Positions 1-8,360 of a stretch of 50,000 bases of DNA are shown here, piece after piece. Below the pieces are notes generated by a model. It worked only from the letters and a program-made list of their open reading frames with translations, was not told the DNA's origin and did no database searches. Source of the DNA: Owenia fusiformis (taxonomy: Eukaryota > Annelida > Polychaeta > Sabellida > Oweniidae); contig CAIIXF020000808.1 of assembly GCA_903813345.2 (NCBI GenBank), positions 1 through 50,000 on the forward strand. Direction: 5' to 3'. The number at the start of each line of letters is the position of its first letter. Within the stretch, counting starts at the first letter, position 1. The position numbers and the translations under genes were made by a program.

Positions 1-111
1 TCGTTAGAGTGAAATAGTTTTCGCACTACTGATGAGAAAATATGTCCAAATACATTTATCAAAAAATTATATTGATTCCTTTAGGTTAAAAAATACCATT
101 TCATATCTGCT
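1..111. mobile_element. Right end of TTAA-flanked 493-bp element (partial copy)
   Basis: These 111 bp are identical by eye to 6233-6343, the right end of the complete element at 5851-6343. They are followed by TTAA (112-115) and then by the array unit beginning CGCGGCC. The rest of this copy lies upstream of the window. Confidence 0.8.
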
Positions 112-205
112 TTAACGCGGCCTATTATGTCAACTATTTCTACAGTAATTACGAATGCAAGCTGACTCCGGATCAGTGATTAGACTCGGATTGTAGAGAT
201 GGGTA

Positions 206-213
206 GAAGACTA
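206..213 (-). promoter_or_regulatory. Candidate U5 3' box (TAGTCTTC)
   Basis: Minus-strand TAGTCTTC lies 14-21 bp beyond the U5 3' end. The U4 gene has TAGTCTCC at 18-25 bp (814-821). Animal snRNA genes made by polymerase II need a 3' box about 9-19 bp after the RNA for Integrator-dependent 3' end formation; this motif differs from the vertebrate consensus. Similar words also occur on the plus strand at 571-578 and 636-643, so chance is possible. Confidence 0.35.
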
Positions 214-226
214 CATTATTTGTATG

Positions 227-342
227 GTACCTCTTTCGAGGTTAGAAAAATAAGTCTATAGACTCATTATAATGTTCCTCTCCACGGAAATCTTTAGTAA
301 AAGGCGAAAGATTTATGCGTGGATGAAGAGAAACCAGAGTGT
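227..342 (-). ncRNA. U5: U5 spliceosomal snRNA, copy 1 (reference)
   Basis: U5 snRNA is the core RNA of the U5 snRNP and of the U4/U6.U5 tri-snRNP in the nucleus. Its loop 1 holds the exon ends during both splicing steps. Read on the minus strand, the 5' end ACACUCUGGUUUCUCUUCA matches the animal U5 start. Nucleotides 29-55 carry the invariant loop CGCCUUUUACU closed by AAAUCUUU/AAAGAUUU, followed by CCGUGGAGAGGAAC, which pairs back to GUUUCUCUUCA. ACUC (3-6) pairs with GAGU (78-81). A U-rich Sm site AUUUUUC (92-98) precedes the 3' hairpin CCUC-GAAA-GAGG (102-113). Length is 116 nt, as in human. The Sm site ends in C where G is usual. The 3' end is set by the hairpin and is uncertain by a few bases. 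U4 follows 497 bp away with the same orientation. Confidence 0.96.
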
Positions 343-409
343 GTAAGGAAAGGTGATTAACTCGTATAAATGATTAATCAGAGCACATAATGTGGTGTCT
401 GCTGGTTAG

Positions 410-435
410 ACCGTTTCAGATTTCTAAATGATTAT
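410..435 (-). promoter_or_regulatory. Proximal sequence element (PSE) of U5
   Basis: The plus-strand sequence begins ACCGTTTCAGATTT and ends ATTAT. It matches the U4 block at 1046-1071 at 18 of 26 positions without gaps, and lies 68-93 bp upstream of the U5 start (U4: 65-90). This is the place where SNAPc/PBP binds animal snRNA promoters. The sequence is unlike the human or fly PSE consensus, so identification rests on position and sharing. It recurs in every unit. In unit 17 it has T to A at 19277, which is the base U4 carries at that position. Confidence 0.75.
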
Positions 436-509
436 CAGCTTCTCAAGACGATTAAAATCACATTTCCTAGCTATTTCAATAAGTTAGTATAGCCATAGCA
501 AAGGACATA

Positions 510-517
510 ATTTGCAA
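510..517 (-). promoter_or_regulatory. Octamer-like distal element of U5 (weak)
   Basis: Minus-strand TTGCAAAT matches 7 of 8 bases of the octamer ATGCAAAT, 168-175 bp upstream of U5. Distal elements of animal snRNA genes often contain an octamer around -200. One near match in AT-rich DNA is weak evidence. Confidence 0.3.
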
Positions 518-813
518 TAGAACAAAATGTCATATTTAACAGATGCGATTTTTAGTGAAGATCATACGATTAGTCTTCTATTACTTATATACTCTGATCA
601 ACTTATTGTCGTTGAAAATACGTATCAGATCATATAGTCTTTCAAGCAGAAGGTGTAATTACGGAGCTTGTATGTGTAAACACATGTATTTATAATTGGT
701 GCTATCAGATCATGTCAAATAAACACATTTGAAAATTGATTCAACCGACACTAAGAAGCAGAAGACATATAATGATGGGAGGACCTATCGAGACGACATA
801 TTTGGCTTTTCTT

Positions 814-821
814 GGAGACTA
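814..821 (-). promoter_or_regulatory. Candidate U4 3' box (TAGTCTCC)
   Basis: Minus-strand TAGTCTCC lies 18-25 bp beyond the U4 3' end, within a GTTTTAGTCTCCAAGA context that loosely resembles the vertebrate GTTT-N-AAA-RNN-AGA box. U5 has a similar word at 206-213. The element insertion in units 28 and 40 moves this motif about 1 kb away from U4. Confidence 0.4.
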
Positions 822-838
822 AAACACATGTTATAAAT

Positions 839-981
839 GGTCCCCGTAGGGACTTTCAGAAATTGCGCATGCCGGCCATATTTCAGGCCGTCAGCGCGGG
901 GTATTGGGTAAAGTTTTCAACTAGCAATAACCACGCCTCGGATAAACCTCATTGGCTATGGTACCGCCACTGCGCAAAGCT
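839..981 (-). ncRNA. U4: U4 spliceosomal snRNA, copy 1 (reference)
   Basis: U4 snRNA pairs with U6 and keeps it inactive in the U4/U6.U5 tri-snRNP until the helicase Brr2 unwinds it. On the minus strand the RNA starts AGCUUUGCGCAGUGGCGG (U6-pairing stem II, nt 1-16). The 5' stem-loop (20-52) has the k-turn pieces AAUGAGG and UCCGAGGC bound by the 15.5K/Snu13 protein, then UUAUUGCUAGUUG (stem I region), GAAAACUUUACCCAAUACCCCGC, a central hairpin CGGCC/GGCCG (92-96 with 105-109), an Sm-like site AAUUUCUGA (118-126) and the 3' hairpin GUCCCUACGGGGAC (129-142). Length is 143 nt against 145 in human. Stem changes relative to human are compensated (21-51, 23-49). The Sm site has C inside the U run. 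The 3' end is inferred from the hairpin. Confidence 0.96.
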
Positions 982-996
982 GCAGCTTCCAGCTGC
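982..996. other. Perfect 6-bp hairpin directly upstream of U4
   Basis: GCAGCT-TCC-AGCTGC abuts the first base of U4 (positions -1 to -15) in every unit. It contains two CAGCTG/AGCTGC-type palindromic halves. A role in start-site choice is only a guess. Confidence 0.6.
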
Positions 997-1045
997 CTAA
1001 ATCATCAAGGCTGTACCAAAGAATTGTATAAATTGGTGTTGACGA

Positions 1046-1071
1046 ACCCTTTCAGATCTACATGAAATTAT
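1046..1071 (-). promoter_or_regulatory. Proximal sequence element (PSE) of U4
   Basis: The plus-strand block begins ACCCTTTCAGATCT and ends AATTAT, 65-90 bp upstream of U4. It shares 18 of 26 positions with the U5 block at 410-435, including the core ACCSTTTCAGATYT. The flanking sequence around the two blocks is otherwise unrelated, which argues for selection on the block. It recurs in every unit. Confidence 0.75.
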
Positions 1072-1160
1072 GACTTTGATATTTCATTCAGGGGGGCACG
1101 ATATAACCTCCGGTACCATAATCAAGTTGAAAAAACGTTCTGGTGGTGGAGGCAAAATCT

Positions 1161-1168
1161 ATGCATTT
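1161..1168 (-). promoter_or_regulatory. Octamer-like word upstream of U4 (very weak)
   Basis: ATGCATTT (minus AAATGCAT) matches 6 of 8 bases of the inverted octamer at -180 to -187, close to the placing of the U5 octamer-like word (-168 to -175). Position is the only support. Confidence 0.15.
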
Positions 1169-1373
1169 CTTCAGGCTCTGTTGGCTTTTGGTGCTATCAA
1201 ATGATTAGAAATCAAACCCTAAACAACCAAACAGAAATGAAAAGACAAATGACTACAGTTAACGCGGCCTATTATGTCAACTATTTCTACAGTAATTACG
1301 AATGCAAGCTGACTCCGGATCAGTGATTAGACTCGGATTGTAGAGATGGGTAGAAGACTACATTATTTGTATG

Positions 1374-1489
1374 GTACCTCTTTCGAGGTTAGAAAAATAA
1401 GTCTATAGACTCATTATAATGTTCCTCTCCACGGAAATCTTTAGTAAAAGGCGAAAGATTTATGCGTGGATGAAGAGAAACCAGAGTGT
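1374..1489 (-). ncRNA. U5: U5 snRNA, copy 2
   Basis: No difference from copy 1 noticed. Confidence 0.95.
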
Positions 1490-1985
1490 GTAAGGAAAGG
1501 TGATTAACTCGTATAAATGATTAATCAGAGCACATAATGTGGTGTCTGCTGGTTAGACCGTTTCAGATTTCTAAATGATTATCAGCTTCTCAAGACGATT
1601 AAAATCACATTTCCTAGCTATTTCAATAAGTTAGTATAGCCATAGCAAAGGACATAATTTGCAATAGAACAAAATGTCATATTTAACAGATGCGATTTTT
1701 AGTGAAGATCATACGATTAGTCTTCTATTACTTATATACTCTGATCAACTTATTGTCATTGAAAATACGTATCAGATCATATAGTCTTTCAAGCAGAAGG
1801 TGTAATTACGGAGCTTGTATGTGTAAACACATGTATTTATAATTGGTGCTATCAGATCATGTCAAATAAACACATTTGAAAATTGATTCAACCGACACTA
1901 AGAAGCAGAAGACATGTAATGATGGGAGGACCTATCGAGACGACATATTTGGCTTTTCTTGGAGACTAAAACACATGTTATAAAT

Positions 1986-2128
1986 GGTCCCCGTAGGGAC
2001 TTTCAGAAATTGCGCATGCCGGCCATATTTCAGGCCGTCAGCGCGGGGTATTGGGTAAAGTTTTCAACTAGCAATAACCACGCCTCGGATAAACCTCATT
2101 GGCTATGGTACCGCCACTGCGCAAAGCT
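1986..2128 (-). ncRNA. U4: U4 snRNA, copy 2
   Basis: No difference from copy 1 noticed. Confidence 0.95.
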
Positions 2129-2520
2129 GCAGCTTCCAGCTGCCTAAATCATCAAGGCTGTACCAAAGAATTGTATAAATTGGTGTTGACGAACCCTTTC
2201 AGATCTACATGAAATTATGACTTTGATATTTCATTCAGGGGGGCACGATATAACCTCCGGTACCATAATCAAGTTGAAAAAACGTTCTGGTGGTGGAGGC
2301 AAAATCTATGCATTTCTTCAGGCTCTGTTGGCTTTTGGTGCTATCAAATGATTAGAAATCAAACCCTAAACAACCAAACAGAAATGAAAAGACAAATGAC
2401 TACAGTTAACGCGGCCTATTATGTCAACTATTTCTACAGTAATTACGAATGCAAGCTGACTCCGGATCAGTGATTAGACTCGGATTGTAGAGATGGGTAG
2501 AAGACTACATTATTTGTATG

Positions 2521-2636
2521 GTACCTCTTTCGAGGTTAGAAAAATAAGTCTATAGACTCATTATAATGTTCCTCTCCACGGAAATCTTTAGTAAAAGGCG
2601 AAAGATTTATGCGTGGATGAAGAGAAACCAGAGTGT
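2521..2636 (-). ncRNA. U5: U5 snRNA, copy 3
   Basis: No difference from copy 1 noticed. Confidence 0.95.
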
Positions 2637-3132
2637 GTAAGGAAAGGTGATTAACTCGTATAAATGATTAATCAGAGCACATAATGTGGTGTCTGCTGGT
2701 TAGACCGTTTCAGATTTCTAAATGATTATCAGCTTCTCAAGACGATTAAAATCACATTTCCTAGCTATTTCAATAAGTTAGTATAGCCATAGCAAAGGAC
2801 ATAATTTGCAATAGAACAAAATGTCATATTTAACAGATGCGATTTTTAGTGAAGATCATACGATTAGTCTTCTATTACTTATATACTCTGATCAACTTAT
2901 TGTCGTTGAAAATACGTATCAGATCATATAGTCTTTCAAGCAGAAGGTGTAATTACGGAGCTTGTATGTGTAAACACATGTATTTATAATTGGTGCTATC
3001 AGATCATGTCAAATAAACACATTTGAAAATTGATTCAACCGACACTAAGAAGCAGAAGACATGTAATGATGGGAGGACCTATCGAGACGACATATTTGGC
3101 TTTTCTTGGAGACTAAAACACATGTTATAAAT

Positions 3133-3275
3133 GGTCCCCGTAGGGACTTTCAGAAATTGCGCATGCCGGCCATATTTCAGGCCGTCAGCGCGGGGTATTG
3201 GGTAAAGTTTTCAACTAGCAATAACCACGCCTCGGATAAACCTCATTGGCTATGGTACCGCCACTGCGCAAAGCT
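3133..3275 (-). ncRNA. U4: U4 snRNA, copy 3
   Basis: No difference from copy 1 noticed. Confidence 0.95.
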
Positions 3276-3667
3276 GCAGCTTCCAGCTGCCTAAATCATC
3301 AAGGCTGTACCAAAGAATTGTATAAATTGGTGTTGACGAACCCTTTCAGATCTACATGAAATTATGACTTTGATATTTCATTCAGGGGGGCACGATATAA
3401 CCTCCGGTACCATAATCAAGTTGAAAAAACGTTCTGGTGGTGGAGGCAAAATCTATGCATTTCTTCAGGCTCTGTTGGCTTTTGGTGCTATCAAATGATT
3501 AGAAATCAAACCCTAAACAACCAAACAGAAATGAAAAGACAAATGACTACAGTTAACGCGGCCTATTATGTCAACTATTTCTACAGTAATTACGAATGCA
3601 AGCTGACTCCGGATCAGTGATTAGACTCGGATTGTAGAGATGGGTAGAAGACTACATTATTTGTATG

Positions 3668-3783
3668 GTACCTCTTTCGAGGTTAGAAAAATAAGTCTAT
3701 AGACTCATTATAATGTTCCTCTCCACGGAAATCTTTAGTAAAAGGCGAAAGATTTATGCGTGGATGAAGAGAAACCAGAGTGT
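3668..3783 (-). ncRNA. U5: U5 snRNA, copy 4
   Basis: No difference from copy 1 noticed. Confidence 0.95.
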
Positions 3784-4279
3784 GTAAGGAAAGGTGATTA
3801 ACTCGTATAAATGATTAATCAGAGCACATAATGTGGTGTCTGCTGGTTAGACCGTTTCAGATTTCTAAATGATTATCAGCTTCTCAAGACGATTAAAATC
3901 ACATTTCCTAGCTATTTCAATAAGTTAGTATAGCCATAGCAAAGGACATAATTTGCAATAGAACAAAATGTCATATTTAACAGATGCGATTTTTAGTGAA
4001 GATCATACGATTAGTCTTCTATTACTTATATACTCTGATCAACTTATTGTCATTGAAAATACGTATCAGATCATATAGTCTTTCAAGCAGAAGGTGTAAT
4101 TACGGAGCTTGTATGTGTAAACACATGTATTTATAATTGGTGCTATCAGATCATGTCAAATAAACACATTTGAAAATTGATTCAACCGACACTAAGAAGC
4201 AGAAGACATGTAATGATGGGAGGACCTATCGAGACGACATATTTGGCTTTTCTTGGAGACTAAAACACATGTTATAAAT

Positions 4280-4422
4280 GGTCCCCGTAGGGACTTTCAG
4301 AAATTGCGCATGCCGGCCATATTTCAGGCCGTCAGCGCGGGGTATTGGGTAAAGTTTTCAACTAGCAATAACCACGCCTCGGATAAACCTCATTGGCTAT
4401 GGTACCGCCACTGCGCAAAGCT
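4280..4422 (-). ncRNA. U4: U4 snRNA, copy 4
   Basis: No difference from copy 1 noticed. Confidence 0.95.
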
Positions 4423-4814
4423 GCAGCTTCCAGCTGCCTAAATCATCAAGGCTGTACCAAAGAATTGTATAAATTGGTGTTGACGAACCCTTTCAGATCT
4501 ACATGAAATTATGACTTTGATATTTCATTCAGGGGGGCACGATATAACCTCCGGTACCATAATCAAGTTGAAAAAACGTTCTGGTGGTGGAGGCAAAATC
4601 TATGCATTTCTTCAGGCTCTGTTGGCTTTTGGTGCTATCAAATGATTAGAAATCAAACCCTAAACAACCAAACAGAAATGAAAAGACAAATGACTACAGT
4701 TAACGCGGCCTATTATGTCAACTATTTCTACAGTAATTACGAATGCAAGCTGACTCCGGATCAGTGATTAGACTCGGATTGTAGAGATGGGTAGAAGACT
4801 ACATTATTTGTATG

Positions 4815-4930
4815 GTACCTCTTTCGAGGTTAGAAAAATAAGTCTATAGACTCATTATAATGTTCCTCTCCACGGAAATCTTTAGTAAAAGGCGAAAGAT
4901 TTATGCGTGGATGAAGAGAAACCAGAGTGT
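4815..4930 (-). ncRNA. U5: U5 snRNA, copy 5
   Basis: No difference from copy 1 noticed. Confidence 0.95.
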
Positions 4931-5426
4931 GTAAGGAAAGGTGATTAACTCGTATAAATGATTAATCAGAGCACATAATGTGGTGTCTGCTGGTTAGACC
5001 GTTTCAGATTTCTAAATGATTATCAGCTTCTCAAGACGATTAAAATCACATTTCCTAGCTATTTCAATAAGTTAGTATAGCCATAGCAAAGGACATAATT
5101 TGCAATAGAACAAAATGTCATATTTAACAGATGCGATTTTTAGTGAAGATCATACGATTAGTCTTCTATTACTTATATACTCTGATCAACTTATTGTCGT
5201 TGAAAATACGTATCAGATCATATAGTCTTTCAAGCAGAAGGTGTAATTACGGAGCTTGTATGTGTAAACACATGTATTTATAATTGGTGCTATCAGATCA
5301 TGTCAAATAAACACATTTGAAAATTGATTCAACCGACACTAAGAAGCAGAAGACATGTAATGATGGGAGGACCTATCGAGACGACATATTTGGCTTTTCT
5401 TGGAGACTAAAACACATGTTATAAAT

Positions 5427-5569
5427 GGTCCCCGTAGGGACTTTCAGAAATTGCGCATGCCGGCCATATTTCAGGCCGTCAGCGCGGGGTATTGGGTAAA
5501 GTTTTCAACTAGCAATAACCACGCCTCGGATAAACCTCATTGGCTATGGTACCGCCACTGCGCAAAGCT
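5427..5569 (-). ncRNA. U4: U4 snRNA, copy 5
   Basis: RNA unchanged. The TTAA element begins 282 bp upstream of its start (5851), beyond the PSE-like block and the normal unit boundary. Confidence 0.95.
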
Positions 5570-5850
5570 GCAGCTTCCAGCTGCCTAAATCATCAAGGCT
5601 GTACCAAAGAATTGTATAAATTGGTGTTGACGAACCCTTTCAGATCTACATGAAATTATGACTTTGATATTTCATTCAGGGGGGCACGATATAACCTCCG
5701 GTACCATAATCAAGTTGAAAAAACGTTCTGGTGGTGGAGGCAAAATCTATGCATTTCTTCAGGCTCTGTTGGCTTTTGGTGCTATCAAATGATTAGAAAT
5801 CAAACCCTAAACAACCAAACAGAAATGAAAAGACAAATGACTACAGTTAA

Positions 5851-6343
5851 AGGACAACTGAAATAGCTTTTCTCAACTTGCAGCTACAAAAATGCGGTTT
5901 TCTCCTTTGTAAGCCCAACGTAGAGTTCTTGCGATAGTCATTATAAAATAAATGTTAGATAACTGCTAACGGTCATAAATAACGAAATAAAACTAACTGA
6001 TCAATCAAATTGGCCCCCACGTGATAAGTAACGTCATATACAAAATATAGCTTTGGTTTATTGGTTCCTTAGTAATCACAACGTCACGGCAACCATAGGA
6101 TTGTAGTGTAAACCAAAACAAAACATTTTGGCATTATGACGTTATGGGCCATGTGGGGACCAGTGAGAGATCACGTGGGGGCCAATAACGTCACAACCAA
6201 TTCGAATATTGCTTATTAAGCAGCTATAACGATCGTTAGAGTGAAATAGTTTTCGCACTACTGATGAGAAAATATGTCCAAATACATTTATCAAAAAATT
6301 ATATTGATTCCTTTAGGTTAAAAAATACCATTTCATATCTGCT
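5851..6343. mobile_element. 493-bp non-autonomous element flanked by TTAA
   Basis: The element splits the normal unit junction CAGTTAACGCGG so that TTAA is present on both sides (5847-5850 and 6344-6347). The termini are imperfect inverted repeats: AGGACAACTGAAATAG at the left and, reversed, AGCAGATATGAAATGG at the right, matching at about 14 of 21 positions. TTAA duplication is typical of the piggyBac and Kolobok superfamilies. There is no open reading frame of note, so it would be a MITE-like passenger. It contains a 17-bp inverted repeat around CACGTG and four ACGTCA sites. It lies between the U4 promoter side of unit 5 and the U5 3' flank of unit 6, so it breaks neither gene. A chance TTAA in unique DNA captured by the array is the alternative. 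Confidence 0.65.
6009..6186. repeat. 17-bp inverted repeat with CACGTG cores
   Basis: ATTGGCCCCCACGTGAT at 6009-6025 is perfectly inverted at 6170-6186, with 144 bp between. Each arm holds the palindrome CACGTG (E-box/G-box). It could be the ends of a nested smaller element, but I see no clear target duplication. Confidence 0.85.
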
Positions 6344-6458
6344 TTAACGCGGCCTATTATGTCAACTATTTCTACAGTAATTACGAATGCAAGCTGACTC
6401 CGGATCAGTGATTAGACTCGGATTGTAGAGATGGGTAGAAGACTACATTATTTGTATG

Positions 6459-6574
6459 GTACCTCTTTCGAGGTTAGAAAAATAAGTCTATAGACTCATT
6501 ATAATGTTCCTCTCCACGGAAATCTTTAGTAAAAGGCGAAAGATTTATGCGTGGATGAAGAGAAACCAGAGTGT
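6459..6574 (-). ncRNA. U5: U5 snRNA, copy 6
   Basis: No difference from copy 1 noticed. The first 5' flank-distal unit after the complete TTAA element; its 3' flank ends at the element. Confidence 0.95.
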
Positions 6575-7070
6575 GTAAGGAAAGGTGATTAACTCGTATA
6601 AATGATTAATCAGAGCACATAATGTGGTGTCTGCTGGTTAGACCGTTTCAGATTTCTAAATGATTATCAGCTTCTCAAGACGATTAAAATCACATTTCCT
6701 AGCTATTTCAATAAGTTAGTATAGCCATAGCAAAGGACATAATTTGCAATAGAACAAAATGTCATATTTAACAGATGCGATTTTTAGTGAAGATCATACG
6801 ATTAGTCTTCTATTACTTATATACTCTGATCAACTTATTGTCGTTGAAAATACGTATCAGATCATATAGTCTTTCAAGCAGAAGGTGTAATTACGGAGCT
6901 TGTATGTGTAAACACATGTATTTATAATTGGTGCTATCAGATCATGTCAAATAAACACATTTGAAAATTGATTCAACCGACACTAAGAAGCAGAAGACAT
7001 GTAATGATGGGAGGACCTATCGAGACGACATATTTGGCTTTTCTTGGAGACTAAAACACATGTTATAAAT

Positions 7071-7213
7071 GGTCCCCGTAGGGACTTTCAGAAATTGCGC
7101 ATGCCGGCCATATTTCAGGCCGTCAGCGCGGGGTATTGGGTAAAGTTTTCAACTAGCAATAACCACGCCTCGGATAAACCTCATTGGCTATGGTACCGCC
7201 ACTGCGCAAAGCT
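7071..7213 (-). ncRNA. U4: U4 snRNA, copy 6
   Basis: No difference from copy 1 noticed. Confidence 0.95.
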
Positions 7214-7605
7214 GCAGCTTCCAGCTGCCTAAATCATCAAGGCTGTACCAAAGAATTGTATAAATTGGTGTTGACGAACCCTTTCAGATCTACATGAAAT
7301 TATGACTTTGATATTTCATTCAGGGGGGCACGATATAACCTCCGGTACCATAATCAAGTTGAAAAAACGTTCTGGTGGTGGAGGCAAAATCTATGCATTT
7401 CTTCAGGCTCTGTTGGCTTTTGGTGCTATCAAATGATTAGAAATCAAACCCTAAACAACCAAACAGAAATGAAAAGACAAATGACTACAGTTAACGCGGC
7501 CTATTATGTCAACTATTTCTACAGTAATTACGAATGCAAGCTGACTCCGGATCAGTGATTAGACTCGGATTGTAGAGATGGGTAGAAGACTACATTATTT
7601 GTATG

Positions 7606-7721
7606 GTACCTCTTTCGAGGTTAGAAAAATAAGTCTATAGACTCATTATAATGTTCCTCTCCACGGAAATCTTTAGTAAAAGGCGAAAGATTTATGCGTG
7701 GATGAAGAGAAACCAGAGTGT
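7606..7721 (-). ncRNA. U5: U5 snRNA, copy 7
   Basis: RNA unchanged. G replaces A at 7725, four bases upstream of the start. Confidence 0.95.
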
Positions 7722-8217
7722 GTAGGGAAAGGTGATTAACTCGTATAAATGATTAATCAGAGCACATAATGTGGTGTCTGCTGGTTAGACCGTTTCAGAT
7801 TTCTAAATGATTATCAGCTTCTCAAGACGATTAAAATCACATTTCCTAGCTATTTCAATAAGTTAGTATAGCCATAGCAAAGGACATAATTTGCAATAGA
7901 ACAAAATGTCATATTTAACAGATGCGATTTTTAGTGAAGATCATACGATTAGTCTTCTATTACTTATATACTCTGATCAACTTATTGTCATTGAAAATAC
8001 GTATCAGATCATATAGTCTTTCAAGCAGAAGGTGTAATTACGGAGCTTGTATGTGTAAACACATGTATTTATAATTGGTGCTATCAGATCATGTCAAATA
8101 AACACATTTGAAAATTGATTCAACCGACACTAAGAAGCAGAAGACATGTAATGATGGGAGGACCTATCGAGACGACATATTTGGCTTTTCTTGGAGACTA
8201 AAACACATGTTATAAAT

Positions 8218-8360
8218 GGTCCCCGTAGGGACTTTCAGAAATTGCGCATGCCGGCCATATTTCAGGCCGTCAGCGCGGGGTATTGGGTAAAGTTTTCAAC
8301 TAGCAATAACCACGCCTCGGATAAACCTCATTGGCTATGGTACCGCCACTGCGCAAAGCT
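8218..8360 (-). ncRNA. U4: U4 snRNA, copy 7
   Basis: No difference from copy 1 noticed. Confidence 0.95.

Larger units (their letters stand above)
343..838. other. Spacer between U5 and U4 (unit 1; recurs in every unit)
   Basis: This 496-bp AT-rich stretch holds the U5 promoter at its left (PSE-like block 410-435, octamer-like word 510-517) and the U4 3' flank at its right (814-838). In between are a small hairpin ATGTGT-AA-ACACAT (672-685), three GATCAT words (560, 627, 708) and a 12-bp word (696-707) repeated at 1188-1199. I looked on both strands for U1, U2, U6, U6atac, U11, U12, 5S rRNA, tRNA and U3 signatures and saw none. Unit 1 alone has A at 769, where the other units have G. Confidence 0.8.
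982..1373. other. Spacer between U4 and the next U5 (unit 1-2; recurs)
   Basis: The first part is the U4 promoter: hairpin 982-996, PSE-like block 1046-1071, octamer-like word 1161-1168 and the 12-bp word at 1188-1199. The part from 1263 to 1373 is the U5 3' flank, with the candidate 3' box. TTAA at 1259-1262 is the unit boundary and the target used by the 493-bp element. I see no further gene on either strand. Confidence 0.8.
1..6232. repeat. 6,232-bp higher-order repeat: TTAA element plus five units
   Basis: Position 1 aligns with position 6233. The period equals five units (5 x 1,147) plus 497 bp of insertion, so the second copy begins at 6233. An A/G variant in the U5-U4 spacer alternates through both copies: G at 611, 2905, 5199 and A at 1758, 4052 in the first; G at 6843, 9137 and A at 7990, 10284 in the second. 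The fifth unit breaks the match (G at 5199, A at 11431), and every later unit has A. The copies therefore share at least the element and four units. Confidence 0.8.

Noticed and set aside
364-371. TATA-like GTATAAAT upstream of U5, with a like word at 1026-1033 upstream of U4
   Set aside because: The distance to the start differs (22-29 bp against 45-52 bp) and the words lie in the wrong orientation for the minus strand. In AT-rich DNA this is probably chance.
672-685. Forkhead-type TGTAAACA site within the small hairpin
   Set aside because: An 8-bp match is expected by chance, and nothing else ties it to regulation of the genes.
343-838. A third RNA gene (U1, U2, U6, 5S, tRNA, U3) in the spacer
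   Set aside because: I looked for the key words of each (such as ACTTACCTG, ACAGAGA, the U2 branch-site region, the B-box) on both strands and found none. A short TGATACG match to U2 and AAGACTATA match to U3 do not extend.
812-1000. 62-codon plus-strand reading frame repeated in nearly every unit (63 codons at 33264 and 48025)
   Set aside because: It begins with TTG, not ATG, and covers the antisense of the whole U4 gene, which explains its conservation. The copy in unit 12 has a stop at 14072-14074 with no other decay. The 63-codon versions start inside the transposon end. It is not a gene.
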